Below, one piece after another: positions 25,393 to 34,290 of a stretch of 64,000 nucleotides of DNA. The stretch is from contig CAMJJG010000003.1 of assembly GCA_946406035.1 (NCBI GenBank), positions 45,310 through 109,309 on the forward strand. Direction: 5' to 3'. The notes beneath the pieces are model-generated. The model searched no databases. It was not told the DNA's origin and worked only from the letters and a program-made list of their open reading frames with translations. The stretch comes from an uncultured Prevotellaceae bacterium. Its GTDB lineage: Bacteria > Bacteroidota > Bacteroidia > Bacteroidales > Muribaculaceae. The first letter of the stretch is position 1; every line of letters starts with the position of its first letter. The position numbers and the translations under genes were made by a program.

Positions 25393-26329
25393 TCTTCTCG
25401 CAGTGGTTGTGGCCAAGATATGGCTCGACATGGATGTTGGTAAGTACTTCGCCCAGTTCCTCGCCCAGTCTCCGCTCGATGTCGCGGGTGATCTCATGGG
25501 ACTGGGTGACGCTCAAGTCGCCTTCCACCTTGATGTGGATATCCACCACGCGCAGGCTGCCGTTGCGGCGGGTGCGCAGGTTGTGGCAGGCCTTCACGCC
25601 AGGGGTCGTTGTCACGACGTCAATGATGCGTTGCCGCTCGTCGGCGGGCAGTGACGCCTCGAGCAGTTCCTCGACGGCGGGGCGCCCCATGCGGTAGGCG
25701 AGAACAAGGATTAAAACGCTCACGACAATGGCAGCCATCGGGTCAAGGATGCGCCATCGCTCGCCCAGGAACATGGCACCGGCTACGCCCAGCAACGTTG
25801 CCATCGTGGACAGGGCGTCGGCGCGGTGGTGCCAGGCATAGGCCATGAGGGCCTTGCTGCCCGTTGTGCGCCCCTTGTGGCGGGTGTAGTGATATAATCC
25901 TTCCTTAACGATGACGGCGATGATGCCCACGATGAGTGCGATGCTGTGGGGACGTTCCAGGGTTCCGCCGTGCAGGGCATTCCACACGTCCTCGATGCCC
26001 TCGGTCATCAGCCCCAGTGCGACTACCACCAGGATGATACTGATCAGGAAAGCTGCCAGTGTCTCATATTTTCCCCGGCCATAGCGGTAGCGCTCGTCCA
26101 CCCCCTTGCCCGAGAGCCGCACCATGGCATATACCAGCACATCGGTGACCGTGTCGCCGATGGAGTGAATGCCGTCGGCCAGGATGGCGCTGGAGCGGCC
26201 CATGATGCCCGTGGCAATCTTCAATGCCGACAGGCACACGTCACTACAAATGCCCACCAGGGTGCATTGCTTCTCCTGGCGGTTGCGCTGTGGCGTGTTG
26301 TGGTGGATGCGTTGTTGATAATTGCTCAT
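25370..26329 (-). CDS. Cation diffusion facilitator family metal efflux protein
   Basis: 319 residues. CDF proteins export Zn, Fe, Mn or similar divalent ions in exchange for protons. Six helices are visible; the metal-site pattern of the second helix is ILADGIHSIGDTVTD and of the fifth is YAWHHRADALSTM. The C-terminal cytoplasmic domain ends in a His-rich tail (GHNHCE). The first acidic ligand position reads DG rather than DA, within family variation. A TAATTTTG -7 element is at 26369-26376. Overlap with the downstream ABC ATPase joins metal efflux and an ABC system in one operon, an uncommon pairing. Confidence 0.93.
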   Translation of the reverse strand: MSNYQQRIHHNTPQRNRQEKQCTLVGICSDVCLSALKIATGIMGRSSAILADGIHSIGDTVTDVLVYAMVRLSGKGVDERYRYGRGKYETLAAFLISIILVVVALGLMTEGIEDVWNALHGGTLERPHSIALIVGIIAVIVKEGLYHYTRHKGRTTGSKALMAYAWHHRADALSTMATLLGVAGAMFLGERWRILDPMAAIVVSVLILVLAYRMGRPAVEELLEASLPADERQRIIDVVTTTPGVKACHNLRTRRNGSLRVVDIHIKVEGDLSVTQSHEITRDIERRLGEELGEVLTNIHVEPYLGHNHCEKNGNDTTQ

Positions 26330-26368
26330 CGTTGCTTGTCAACATGGGTATAAAGCCCAATGACCCCG

Positions 26369-26376
26369 CAAAATTA
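26369..26376 (-). promoter_or_regulatory. -7 element of the CDF-ABC operon
   Basis: Minus strand TAATTTTG, about 40 bases before the CDF start. No well-placed -33 TTTG. Confidence 0.5.
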
Positions 26377-26516
26377 CTCATTTTTCTGTTAGAAAATGCT
26401 TGAAAACAGATGAATTTATCAATTTGTCATTTTGTTTGATGTTAGGCGTGAGAAACGATTATTTTGCTTGAAGAATCCCTGGGTACGTAAATTTTTATAA
26501 TAAAGTGAGTAAAAAA

Positions 26517-26548
26517 TTTGGAATATTGCTAATAGTTTTGTTCCTTTG
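26517..26548 (+). promoter_or_regulatory. Promoter of the C10 protease gene
   Basis: TTTG at 26517-26520, 20 bases, TTCCTTTG at 26541-26548 (first T kept, A replaced by T). TAGTTTTG at 26533-26540 is an alternative -7. Leader about 50 bases. Confidence 0.5.
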
Positions 26549-26607
26549 CACTGCATAAACCTACCTGTAGTTGAATGTAACTGTAGTTTTTTAAATATTT
26601 CACGCTT

Positions 26608-29600
26608 ATGAAAAAAATTTTATTTCTTTTAGCTGCCGTTCTTGCGGCGCTACAAGTGTCGGCTGCCGATGTGTCTCTCACTCAGGCACAATCCGCGGCC
26701 AATGCGTTTCTCAGGAAACAAGTCAACACTGGCCGTCTTAGGGCGGCAGCCGCTTCCAACCTCACGCTTGTGAAGGCTGAAGCGTCGGTAGCCAAGCCCA
26801 CGGCTGTGGACTATTACATCTTCAACTCTGAGAATTCGTTTGTAGTTATTGCTGGTGATGACCAGGCTCCCGAAATCCTGATGTATGGTGAGGAAGGTGC
26901 TCTCGACGTGGATAACATACCTCCCGGCATGAAGTGGCTTCTCAACAAGTATAAATATCAGATTGATGGCCTCAAGGCTGGTACCATGGTGCCGGTGTCT
27001 ATTCCCAAGACTGCCACCACCCCTGTTGCCCCGCTGGTAACCGCCAACTGGGACCAGACCAAGCCCTATTACAATCACACCCCCACTAGCGGCAGCACTC
27101 ACGCCTATACTGGTTGCCCGGCAACGTCGCTGTCGATGTGCTTCTACCTGTATAAGTGGCCCAAGACCTATCCGGCACTGCCCGCTATTTCCGCTAACTC
27201 TTATTATGGTTATCTTGCAGCTACTGCCCTTGAGGAGAAGGCTGCCGACTGGGATAACATAATCGACGAGTACACCGGACCGACCAATTATAGCTATACC
27301 AATGCTCAGGCCGAGGCCGTGTCGTGGCTCATGCGCTATGTGGGCCAGGCATGTAACATGGGCTACAGCACCAGTGGCAGTGGTGCCAACGACCCCGAGA
27401 TCCTGGAGGCTTGCCACACGTTTGGCTATACCGATGCCCAGCTGCTTACCCTGACCGAGCTGGTTCAGTCGGGTTGGAGCTATACCAACAGCGAACAGAA
27501 GTATACCGACGCCCAGTGGAACGAGTGGATGCTGAACGAGCTGCACAATGGCCGTCCCATCGAGTATCTGGCCTATGACATCACCAGTGGCCAGGTTTCG
27601 GGTCATGCCTTCAACGTGTTTGGCTGCAATAGCAGCGGCCAGTACTACGTGAACTGGGGCTGGAGCGGTGAGAGCAACGGCTATTGCACGCTGCACAACT
27701 TCACCACCAACACCGGCGCAACCGGCCAATCGGGCTCCTACACCTTCAATTATGGCGAGGCCATGATTATCGGTATCGCACCTCCCAGTGGCGCTGTAAC
27801 TCCCACTCCCCAGCTGACTGTTAATCCCACCTCGCTCAGCTTCACCGCCAACACTGGCGAGACCGTGACCAAGACCTTCACCGTGTCTGGTACCGACCTG
27901 CAGGGTGATGTTACCCTCAGTGTGAGTGGTAGCACCTACTATACCGTATCTCCCGCAACCATCAGCGCCGACCAGGCAACTGCCGGTGCAACCGTGACTG
28001 TGACCTACAAGCCCACCACGGCTGGTACCCACACTGCCACTGTTACCGTAGCAACCACTGGTGGTTCGAGCAAGACCGTTGCCCTGTCGGGTACGGCTGC
28101 CACCGTTCCCATGCTGACGGCAACCCCCAACTCGCTGTCGCTCAGCACCGAGGTGGGCACCCCCGTCACCCAGACGTTTGTCTTGAAGGGTAGCAACCTG
28201 ACCAGCAGCTCGCCCGTGACACTGAGCGTGAGCGGTAGCGGCTTCAGCATCGACAAGACGAGCGTTACCAGGGCTGCTGTGATGAGCACCAATGGTGTGA
28301 CCGTCACCGTGACCTATAACCCGAACACCGTGGGCAACCACACTGGCACGATTACCATCTCGCATGCCAACGCCAGCAGCATCACCGTTAACCTGAACGG
28401 TACCGCAACGGGCGTGGTTCGCACGATCACTGCCAACCCGACGTCGCTGAACTTTAACACGTTGCTGGGTCAGACCCAGACCAAGACCTTCACCGTGACT
28501 GGCCAGAACCTGACCGGTGGACTGACGCTGACGCTGAATAACGCCAACGGCAACTATGCCATCACTCCCAATACCCTGACCGCTGCCCAGGCCCAGGCTG
28601 GTGCCACCATTACGGTGACCTACTCGCCGACGACCTTTGGCACGAGCAATGCTAGCGTGACCATCAGCGGTGGTGATGCCGAGGCTGCAACCGTTACCCT
28701 GGCTGGCCAGGCCGACATAGCGAAGTATGCTCCCGTGATGCTGCCTGCAGTTGAGGACTACATCAACCTGACGCAGTTCCGTGCCGACTGGACCGACGAG
28801 ACTCCCGCCACCAACGTGACGAGCTACACGCTCGAGGTAACTCCCAAGCCCACCGTGCCCGAGGTTGAACTCATCGGCTCGCTTGTCGGCACCAGCTTCA
28901 CCGGAAGCGCTACCGGCTATTATGACATCACCTTGTCGGCTCCCTGGAGCGGCGTCAACACGCGTGGTGGTCTCAACTCGGTGATCTACTTCAGGAACAA
29001 CGAAACGGGAGCTGGTAGCATATCCTACACCGTTCCCGAGGGCTACAGCAATGCACTCTTCACGATGAAGATCACGTCTGGCTCGACCTCTGATGGCGCT
29101 GGCAATCTCGCTGTTGCCACTCCTCAGACGGCTGCTGTGAACCACACGTTTGTTGCTGGTGAGACTTACTACTGGCTGGTAAACGCCAGCGCTGGTGAGA
29201 AGATTACCATCACGAGCTCTGATGCTAACTTCTCGCCCGATATGGCCTTGATCGAGGTTTACACGGGTGATGCACGTCCTGCCACGCTGATGAAGGGCGT
29301 TACCGAGACTGGCGACGAGAACAGCCGCCTGATAACTGGTATCGCCGACAAGTTCTACACGGTAGAGAACCTGGCTGCCGAGGGCACCTTCCTGTACAGG
29401 GTTAAGACGCTGTACATCGACGGTACTGAGAGCGACTGGAGCAATGTTGAGGAAGTAACCCTGTTCCAGAATGGCCACGGCTATGACCTGGGTGACGTGA
29501 ACCACGATGGCGCTGTCAATATCGCCGACGTAACCCGCCTGATCGATTATCTGCTGGCTGGTGGTGAAATCTGCGAGACCTGTGCCGACGTTAAGGCCGA

Positions 29601-29706
29601 TGGCACCGTCAACATCGCCGACGTGACCGCTCTGATCGACCTGCTGCTTGGTGGAGATACCGAGCCGGCCGCCATCGCTACTGCCAAGGTGGCCTCTGGA
29701 AGGTAA
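26608..29706 (+). CDS. Secreted C10 family (streptopain-like) cysteine protease with dockerin-like pair
   Basis: 1032 residues. Signal peptide to about residue 19, then an inhibitory propeptide of the SpeB/Spi type (residues 20-130). The catalytic domain follows with Cys170 in YTGCPATS, His333 in SGHAFNVFG and Trp350-352 in NWGW; together these match streptopain-type peptidases. After the protease come three Ig-like repeats (each starting near LTVNPTSLSF, LTATPNSLSL or ITANPTSLNF), a beta-sandwich region (about 700-930), and a C-terminal dockerin pair (HDGAVNIADV, DGTVNIADV). It probably digests host or dietary protein outside the cell. The short tail after the last repeat is unusual. A terminator follows at 29738. 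Confidence 0.93.
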   Translation: MKKILFLLAAVLAALQVSAADVSLTQAQSAANAFLRKQVNTGRLRAAAASNLTLVKAEASVAKPTAVDYYIFNSENSFVVIAGDDQAPEILMYGEEGALDVDNIPPGMKWLLNKYKYQIDGLKAGTMVPVSIPKTATTPVAPLVTANWDQTKPYYNHTPTSGSTHAYTGCPATSLSMCFYLYKWPKTYPALPAISANSYYGYLAATALEEKAADWDNIIDEYTGPTNYSYTNAQAEAVSWLMRYVGQACNMGYSTSGSGANDPEILEACHTFGYTDAQLLTLTELVQSGWSYTNSEQKYTDAQWNEWMLNELHNGRPIEYLAYDITSGQVSGHAFNVFGCNSSGQYYVNWGWSGESNGYCTLHNFTTNTGATGQSGSYTFNYGEAMIIGIAPPSGAVTPTPQLTVNPTSLSFTANTGETVTKTFTVSGTDLQGDVTLSVSGSTYYTVSPATISADQATAGATVTVTYKPTTAGTHTATVTVATTGGSSKTVALSGTAATVPMLTATPNSLSLSTEVGTPVTQTFVLKGSNLTSSSPVTLSVSGSGFSIDKTSVTRAAVMSTNGVTVTVTYNPNTVGNHTGTITISHANASSITVNLNGTATGVVRTITANPTSLNFNTLLGQTQTKTFTVTGQNLTGGLTLTLNNANGNYAITPNTLTAAQAQAGATITVTYSPTTFGTSNASVTISGGDAEAATVTLAGQADIAKYAPVMLPAVEDYINLTQFRADWTDETPATNVTSYTLEVTPKPTVPEVELIGSLVGTSFTGSATGYYDITLSAPWSGVNTRGGLNSVIYFRNNETGAGSISYTVPEGYSNALFTMKITSGSTSDGAGNLAVATPQTAAVNHTFVAGETYYWLVNASAGEKITITSSDANFSPDMALIEVYTGDARPATLMKGVTETGDENSRLITGIADKFYTVENLAAEGTFLYRVKTLYIDGTESDWSNVEEVTLFQNGHGYDLGDVNHDGAVNIADVTRLIDYLLAGGEICETCADVKADGTVNIADVTALIDLLLGGDTEPAAIATAKVASGR

Positions 29707-29737
29707 GACCTGAAACGGTATTGATTCCCTTGATAAA

Positions 29738-29771
29738 AAGCGGGGTGCCCACTTGTCGGGCGCCCCGCTTT
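29738..29771 (+). terminator. Terminator after the C10 protease gene
   Basis: Arms 29738-29750/51 (aagcggggtgccc) and 29758-29771 (gggcgccccgcttt) with one mismatch and a short loop, ending in TTT. Confidence 0.75.
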
Positions 29772-29782
29772 GGGTTATAGCA

Positions 29783-29861
29783 GTTGGCCCAGGCCCTGCG
29801 GCGCGGGCAGGCCTTCAGCCGGCTAAACTCTCCTCGGTCACCAGTATTTTAAAAACAGATG
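29783..29861. repeat. Dispersed intergenic repeat, copy on the 3' side of the amylase gene
   Basis: Starts gttggcccaggccc and continues gcgggcaggccttcagcc (29803-29820), ggctaaact. The core is palindromic (gcaggc/gcctgc-like). A second copy in the same orientation lies at 33715-33771 on the other side of the amylase gene. This 425-base gap otherwise holds only a hairpin at 29997-30019 (agactcgtc/gacgagtct) and a 15-codon relic. Confidence 0.65.
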
Positions 29862-30045
29862 CGAATTGCGCTGATGATTATTCACAATATTTATTCATGT
29901 AAATTGGTCGATTTGCGGGATTGATGTTGCGAGAAACCGCGTGGGACATGGGCTTTGTCGCGCTTCTAACGGGCTGATGGATAAGAGAAAACGAAAAGAC
30001 TCGTCATCACGACGAGTCTAATTCAATCTCTTAAATCTTTACCTT

Positions 30046-30093
30046 ATGAAAAAATTATTACCCAAAATGTTGTGCAAAAGTACACCTAAATGA
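30046..30093 (+). other. 15-codon ORF, possible relic of a secreted protein start
   Basis: ATG AAA AAA TTA TTA ... TGA encodes MKKLLPKMLCKSTPK. It follows a hairpin and an A/T-rich leader like those before real MKK-type signal peptides here, then stops. It may be the stump of a deleted gene or chance. Confidence 0.2.
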
Positions 30094-30131
30094 CGACATA
30101 GCAAGCATTTTGGGTGTTAAATTATGCTAAA

Positions 30132-33100
30132 TTATTGTAATAGGATGTCTATCAATTTGGTTACATCGCTGATGTTCACCTCGTTATCTGTGTTGACGTC
30201 GCTGCGTCGCAGTGTGTCGGCATCGGCATTGCCGCCCAGCAGGATGTCGATCAGGGCTGAGACGTCAGCGATATTGACATCCCCATCGCCGTTCACGTCA
30301 CCGACGATGAACGAGTACTGGTCGGTAATGTCGCCAACGGTGTACTTGTTGGTCGTGGACGTGATTTCCAGATAGATGTCCTTGCTGATGCCCGTCACAT
30401 CCTCGCTCTGGTGGTTGTTGTCGCCCTGACTGAGCACGACGTTGAACTGGTAGTCCTCGCTGTCGATGTTGAAGGTGCGGTAGTAGAACTTCTGCCCATT
30501 AACGGTAGTGGTGGCCGTGATTTTCACGCCGGGCCACGAGTCGCTGATGGCCCCGGTGTTGTCCCAGGCATAGACATAGACGCCGCTCCAGTTGTTGGGC
30601 GCCGTTGTCGGGTCCTTGATATAGACGGTGGCCGTGTAGGGGACAAAGCCGTGGAAAATGTACTCCCGCTGCACGATGTTGCGTACCTTGCCGTCATGGA
30701 GCACTCCAGCCGTGAGAACGGTGTTGTCGGTGAACGTCAGTTTCACTTGTCCGGTGGCATGCGGGCTGCTGGCGGTGGGCGTGGTGCCGTTGGTGGTATA
30801 GACGATAACGGCGTCGCTCTCGCTGGCAGTGATGGTGACCGTCACGCTGCCCTCGTATTGTCCGCTGGCCTTGTCGATCGACAGGGTGGGAGCGGGCGAG
30901 GTGTAGTTGGTCACGGTGTGGTGATAGTTGCCGTCGATGTAGTAGCCGTGGTTGTAGAAGGTGAGGTCACTCGTCTGTTGACCATCGGTGACAAAGATGA
31001 TGCCCGTGGGGCTGGTGGTGAGCGTGCCGCTGTAGGTCCACTTCCAGATCTTGCGTGAACCGTCACTGGTAGTGCCCATGAGCGTCATGGCCTGGCCAGG
31101 CCAGTTGCCACCCGTGTAGTTGCTGCTGCTGTTCCACACCCATGTGGTCACGTTGCTCACGCTCGTGCTCGTCTCGAGGAACACGCTCATGTCATCCTCC
31201 TCGCAGCTGGGCTCGTAGGGGTCAACCGGGGTGACGGGTGACGTGCCATTGCCCTCGCCGTTGTTGCTCGAGAGCTCCTCTTGGGTGCCGTCATAGCTCA
31301 GCACGGTGCCGGCGTTGGCGCTGCTGGTGTAGAGGTACGGCCCGTCCTCGCCTATCTTGCCCGGGGCGGGCGTGAGGCTGGTCGAGAGCACATACACGCG
31401 CATGTTGCCCTGGCCGCTGCACGACGTGGTGGTCAACGTGCCGTTGGTCACGTTCTTGACGTCGCCGGTCACACAGTCGGTGTAGGTGCCGTTGAGCACG
31501 CCCGTGAACGTTGCCGGCCCGTTAATCGTGATCAGGGCATAGCTGTCGGTCGTGCTATCGGTGTAGCGGCGCTTGAAGGCGTAGCCGCCGTTAGCGGTGC
31601 AGCCGCTGGTGCTGTACTGGCCCTTGCGCAGGGCAGGAACGGCTTGACGAATGCGGTTGAGGCGCTGCAGGTGCTTCACCAGCGGCTTGGAGAGTGTGGC
31701 AGCCAGGTTGCCGCTGGCCCCGTTGGCGACGCCAAAGTCGCTGGCCGTCACATCGCCCTTGATGTAGCCGCCATAGTAGGCGCGGCCGCTATCCTTGAGC
31801 GATCCGTTGCCTCCCGGGTCGATGGTCTTGCCTGCCTTGAACTCGATCTCGCTGCCGTAGTACAGGCACGGGATGCCGCGGAAGGTGAACATCAGCGCCA
31901 GGTTCTCGGCCCACTGCGACGTTCCCTCGTTGAAGCGGATGTTATCGTTGGGGCCGGGGCTGTAGTCATGGCTATCGACATAGACCACGTTGTAGGTGGC
32001 ATCATTGTAATACTTGTCGCCGTTGATGGCCAGGTTCCACACGCTGGCGATGTTGTGGAACGAGTAGTGCACTGGGAAGTCGATCACATTGAGGCCCGAC
32101 GCGCGGCTCACGTCGGGCGCGTGATAGGTGTTGCCGTTGAGCACGGCGTTGCTCGACGTGGGCATCGCGCTGCTGCTCTCGGTACTGTTGTCGCTATACA
32201 TCTGCTGGCAGGCGCCGATGTTGTCCAGGCTGCTCAGGTCGGTGCTCTCATAGATGGCCACGTTGTCCCAGTAGCTGGCGTCGTTGTTCCAGCTGTAGTT
32301 CTTGCTCTCGGCCCAGGTGTAGAAGTAGGGCGAGAGCGCCGGCTGGTTGCGGTAGGTGACGCTGCCCTGGTAGCGGGCACACACCTCGGTGCACATGAAG
32401 AAGTCGGCTTGGTTGAGGCGTTTGCTCTTGTACTGCTCGCCCAGCGCCTTAAAGGCGGGAATGTATATCTTGTTGAACGTCAGTCGCGAGATGTGGCCGC
32501 CCGTGTCGATGCGGAAACCGTCCACGCCCATCTTGATGAACGAGCCATAGCAGTTGATCAGGTAATCGGCCACGGCGGGGTTCTCGGTATTCAGGTCAAC
32601 GCAGTCGCCCGCAATCTGGGCCCACCAGCGCGTGTTGTCGTCCCAGTTGAACTGGCCGAAGTGGTGCCAGTAGTTGTGCGAGTCGTGGTTCTGGTTGTCG
32701 GTATTCTTCATCTGCTTGAGGCGCGCGTCATACTGCTGTCCGGCGGGCAGGTTGGCATAGTTGGTGGGCAACACGCCGCCCACCGAGTCGGTGGTGTAGG
32801 GGCGCATGCACTCGTTGATCTTGAACTGGTTGGCACTCCAGTCGCGGGTAAAGAGTTTGCACAGGTTCTCCTCGCCAAAGTTGCCCGTGTGGTTGAGCAC
32901 CACGTCCAGGAGCACCTTCATGCCGCGGGCATGGGCCTCGTCGATGAGCGTCTGGAACGTCGTGTCGCCGCTCTCGTAGCGGTGGTCAACACGGCTGAAG
33001 TTCCTGGCGTGATAGCCGTGGTAGTCCAGGCCCGAGGCGTTCTCGACGATGGGTGTCACCCACACGGCGGTAAATCCCAGCGCCTTGATGTAGTCGAGCT

Positions 33101-33338
33101 TGTCGATCAAGCCCTTGAAGTCGCCTCGCCAGCACGGGTCACCGCTGTTGGCGGCAGCGCCATCCCAGCACTGGACATTATTGCTCGGGTCGCCGTCATA
33201 GAAGCGCGTCGTGATGACAAAATAGATACTCTCGTCGCGGAAGTCATTGCGCGGACCCACAAATGCCGCCCACGATTGCACTGCTGACAGCACGACGAGC
33301 ACCAGCAGAGAGCTCAATCTGAAGAGATTCTTTTTCAT
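30132..33338 (-). CDS. Secreted GH13 alpha-amylase with starch-binding modules and dockerin-like pair
   Basis: 1068 residues, signal peptide to about 24. The GH13 barrel begins SIYFVITTRFYDGD. Catalytic residues are Asp278 in GVDGFRIDTGGH, Glu318 in FMCTEV, and Asp458 in YVDSHD; LLDVVLNH is the conserved first region. After the barrel there are a CBM26-like module (SVFLETSTS...TTWVWN, W-P-G-Q), a chitobiase/FN3-like domain (VIVYTTNGTTPTASSPH), a second CBM26-like module (YIKDPTTAPNNWSGVYVYAW), and the dockerin pair (GDGDVNIADV, TDNEVNISDV). It cleaves alpha-1,4 links in starch outside the cytoplasm. No Sus genes adjoin it. A LacI-type palindrome lies upstream, and a repeat flanks both sides. 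Confidence 0.95.
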   Translation of the reverse strand: MKKNLFRLSSLLVLVVLSAVQSWAAFVGPRNDFRDESIYFVITTRFYDGDPSNNVQCWDGAAANSGDPCWRGDFKGLIDKLDYIKALGFTAVWVTPIVENASGLDYHGYHARNFSRVDHRYESGDTTFQTLIDEAHARGMKVLLDVVLNHTGNFGEENLCKLFTRDWSANQFKINECMRPYTTDSVGGVLPTNYANLPAGQQYDARLKQMKNTDNQNHDSHNYWHHFGQFNWDDNTRWWAQIAGDCVDLNTENPAVADYLINCYGSFIKMGVDGFRIDTGGHISRLTFNKIYIPAFKALGEQYKSKRLNQADFFMCTEVCARYQGSVTYRNQPALSPYFYTWAESKNYSWNNDASYWDNVAIYESTDLSSLDNIGACQQMYSDNSTESSSAMPTSSNAVLNGNTYHAPDVSRASGLNVIDFPVHYSFHNIASVWNLAINGDKYYNDATYNVVYVDSHDYSPGPNDNIRFNEGTSQWAENLALMFTFRGIPCLYYGSEIEFKAGKTIDPGGNGSLKDSGRAYYGGYIKGDVTASDFGVANGASGNLAATLSKPLVKHLQRLNRIRQAVPALRKGQYSTSGCTANGGYAFKRRYTDSTTDSYALITINGPATFTGVLNGTYTDCVTGDVKNVTNGTLTTTSCSGQGNMRVYVLSTSLTPAPGKIGEDGPYLYTSSANAGTVLSYDGTQEELSSNNGEGNGTSPVTPVDPYEPSCEEDDMSVFLETSTSVSNVTTWVWNSSSNYTGGNWPGQAMTLMGTTSDGSRKIWKWTYSGTLTTSPTGIIFVTDGQQTSDLTFYNHGYYIDGNYHHTVTNYTSPAPTLSIDKASGQYEGSVTVTITASESDAVIVYTTNGTTPTASSPHATGQVKLTFTDNTVLTAGVLHDGKVRNIVQREYIFHGFVPYTATVYIKDPTTAPNNWSGVYVYAWDNTGAISDSWPGVKITATTTVNGQKFYYRTFNIDSEDYQFNVVLSQGDNNHQSEDVTGISKDIYLEITSTTNKYTVGDITDQYSFIVGDVNGDGDVNIADVSALIDILLGGNADADTLRRSDVNTDNEVNISDVTKLIDILLQ

Positions 33339-33393
33339 AACAATACAATGATTCTAATAAATGAATAAATAAATGTAATGATACAGATATCAT

Positions 33394-33420
33394 GTTGGCC
33401 CTGTTCCTGCGAGGGTCAAC
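33394..33420 (-). promoter_or_regulatory. Hairpin in the amylase mRNA leader
   Basis: Plus-strand arms gttggccct (33394-33402) and agggtcaac (33412-33420), one G-T pair. It lies between the -7 element and the amylase start, so it would be in the 5' leader. Confidence 0.35.
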
Positions 33421-33457
33421 TGATGCTATATCGTTGCCTGGTTAATTGAATAGCGCT

Positions 33458-33465
33458 CAAATTTA
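33458..33465 (-). promoter_or_regulatory. -7 element of the amylase gene
   Basis: Minus strand TAAATTTG, giving a leader of roughly 110 bases. A CAAA at 33492-33495 is 26 bases upstream, too far for the usual -33, which would suit a promoter needing activation. Confidence 0.45.
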
Positions 33466-33513
33466 AGCATTTTCCAGCGAAATTTCTAGGTCAAAATCAA
33501 GAGAATCACTCAT

Positions 33514-33545
33514 TTGCCATCATGCAATCGATTGCATGATGGCAA
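33514..33545. promoter_or_regulatory. Perfect 32-base palindrome, probable LacI-family operator
   Basis: A perfect palindrome of 16+16 bases with no loop. The central 14 bases TGCAATCGATTGCA contain AATCGATT, fitting the AAnCGnTT core with central CG known for LacI-family operators. The outer arms are TTGCCATCA and its complement. It lies about 50 bases upstream of the -7 element and 176-207 bases from the amylase start. Regulation by a maltose/starch-sensing LacI-type protein is inferred; no such regulator is in the window. Confidence 0.65.
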
Positions 33546-33714
33546 GCGGTGTAAAAACTCTATGCATACTTTTTAGAAAAACGGCCTAACGGCCTAAAAA
33601 TCAGAAAAAATATAAAAATAATCACTGGTGTCTGGGGGGGACGCCAAGGCCGCATAAACACTTCGATATCAATGCTGTAATGGTGATTTTGCGTGAAGGG
33701 GCTTGCTTTGTCAG

Positions 33715-33771
33715 GCGGGCAGGCCTTCAGCCTGCTAAACTTCCCCTGGACAACAGTAATTTTATCTGATG
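33715..33771. repeat. Dispersed intergenic repeat, copy on the 5' side of the amylase gene
   Basis: gcgggcaggccttcagcc (33715-33732) then tgctaaactt, ending near ttttatctgatg; matches 29803-29861 with one change in the first 27 bases and looser similarity after. It lies in a 952-base gap (33339-34290) that holds no convincing gene; the rest contains the palindrome, an imperfect hairpin at 33956-33995 (cccca...tgggg) and the terminator of the next gene. Confidence 0.6.
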
Positions 33772-34191
33772 TTTAGGCTGTCCGACAAATCGGAGTAGAG
33801 GGTGAACAGGCGCGCGACGATGTCGCCCTCGGTCAGTGTGGCCGGGGAAACTGTCGACAACAAAATCTGGCCCTGAAGGGGGCCAAAAGCAGCGGCAATC
33901 CATTCGCTTGGAATGGGTGGCCCTCGTCGAGGCCCGTCCATCTCATCCCCGTCCACCCCACGCCACACAGACCTAACGGCCTGTGCGCCGTGGGGCTAAA
34001 TTAAGTCAAGGCCGCTGGCCTTGTCAAGGTCTACGACCTTATTAGATCATGAAAAATCAGTACGGGACACGCCATTTAGCTAATCAACTGAGTATCAGAC
34101 ATCGTCTATTTAAAAACAAATGAATCGCTTGAATGCTCTGATTTCCAGATATATCAGATTATTTGGTCGTTTGATTTTTGGTGGAAAGTTC

Positions 34192-34257
34192 TTCCCGCTG
34201 CGGGAAAACATGGAAAAGCCGAGGCGCAAGGGGGTGAAGTGCCCCCTCGCGCCTCGG
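34192..34257 (-). terminator. Terminator of the M16 protease gene
   Basis: Arms ccgaggcgc (34219-34227) and gcgcctcgg (34249-34257) with an inner ggggg/ccccc stem; on the minus strand CTTTTCC follows. A second small hairpin ttcccgc-t-gcgggaa is at 34192-34206. Confidence 0.75.
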
Positions 34258-34290
34258 TTGTGATGTGTTGTTGTGCAGCTAGAGCGTGGA

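Noticed and set aside
31281..33287. Long plus-strand frame opposite the alpha-amylase gene
   Set aside because: The amylase catalytic residues are all on the minus strand; the plus frame has no domain.
33762..33968. 68-codon minus-strand frame (GTG start) in the gap upstream of the amylase
   Set aside because: Its end overlaps the dispersed repeat, its beginning overlaps a hairpin, it has no promoter and no recognisable domain. More likely repeat-derived DNA than a gene.
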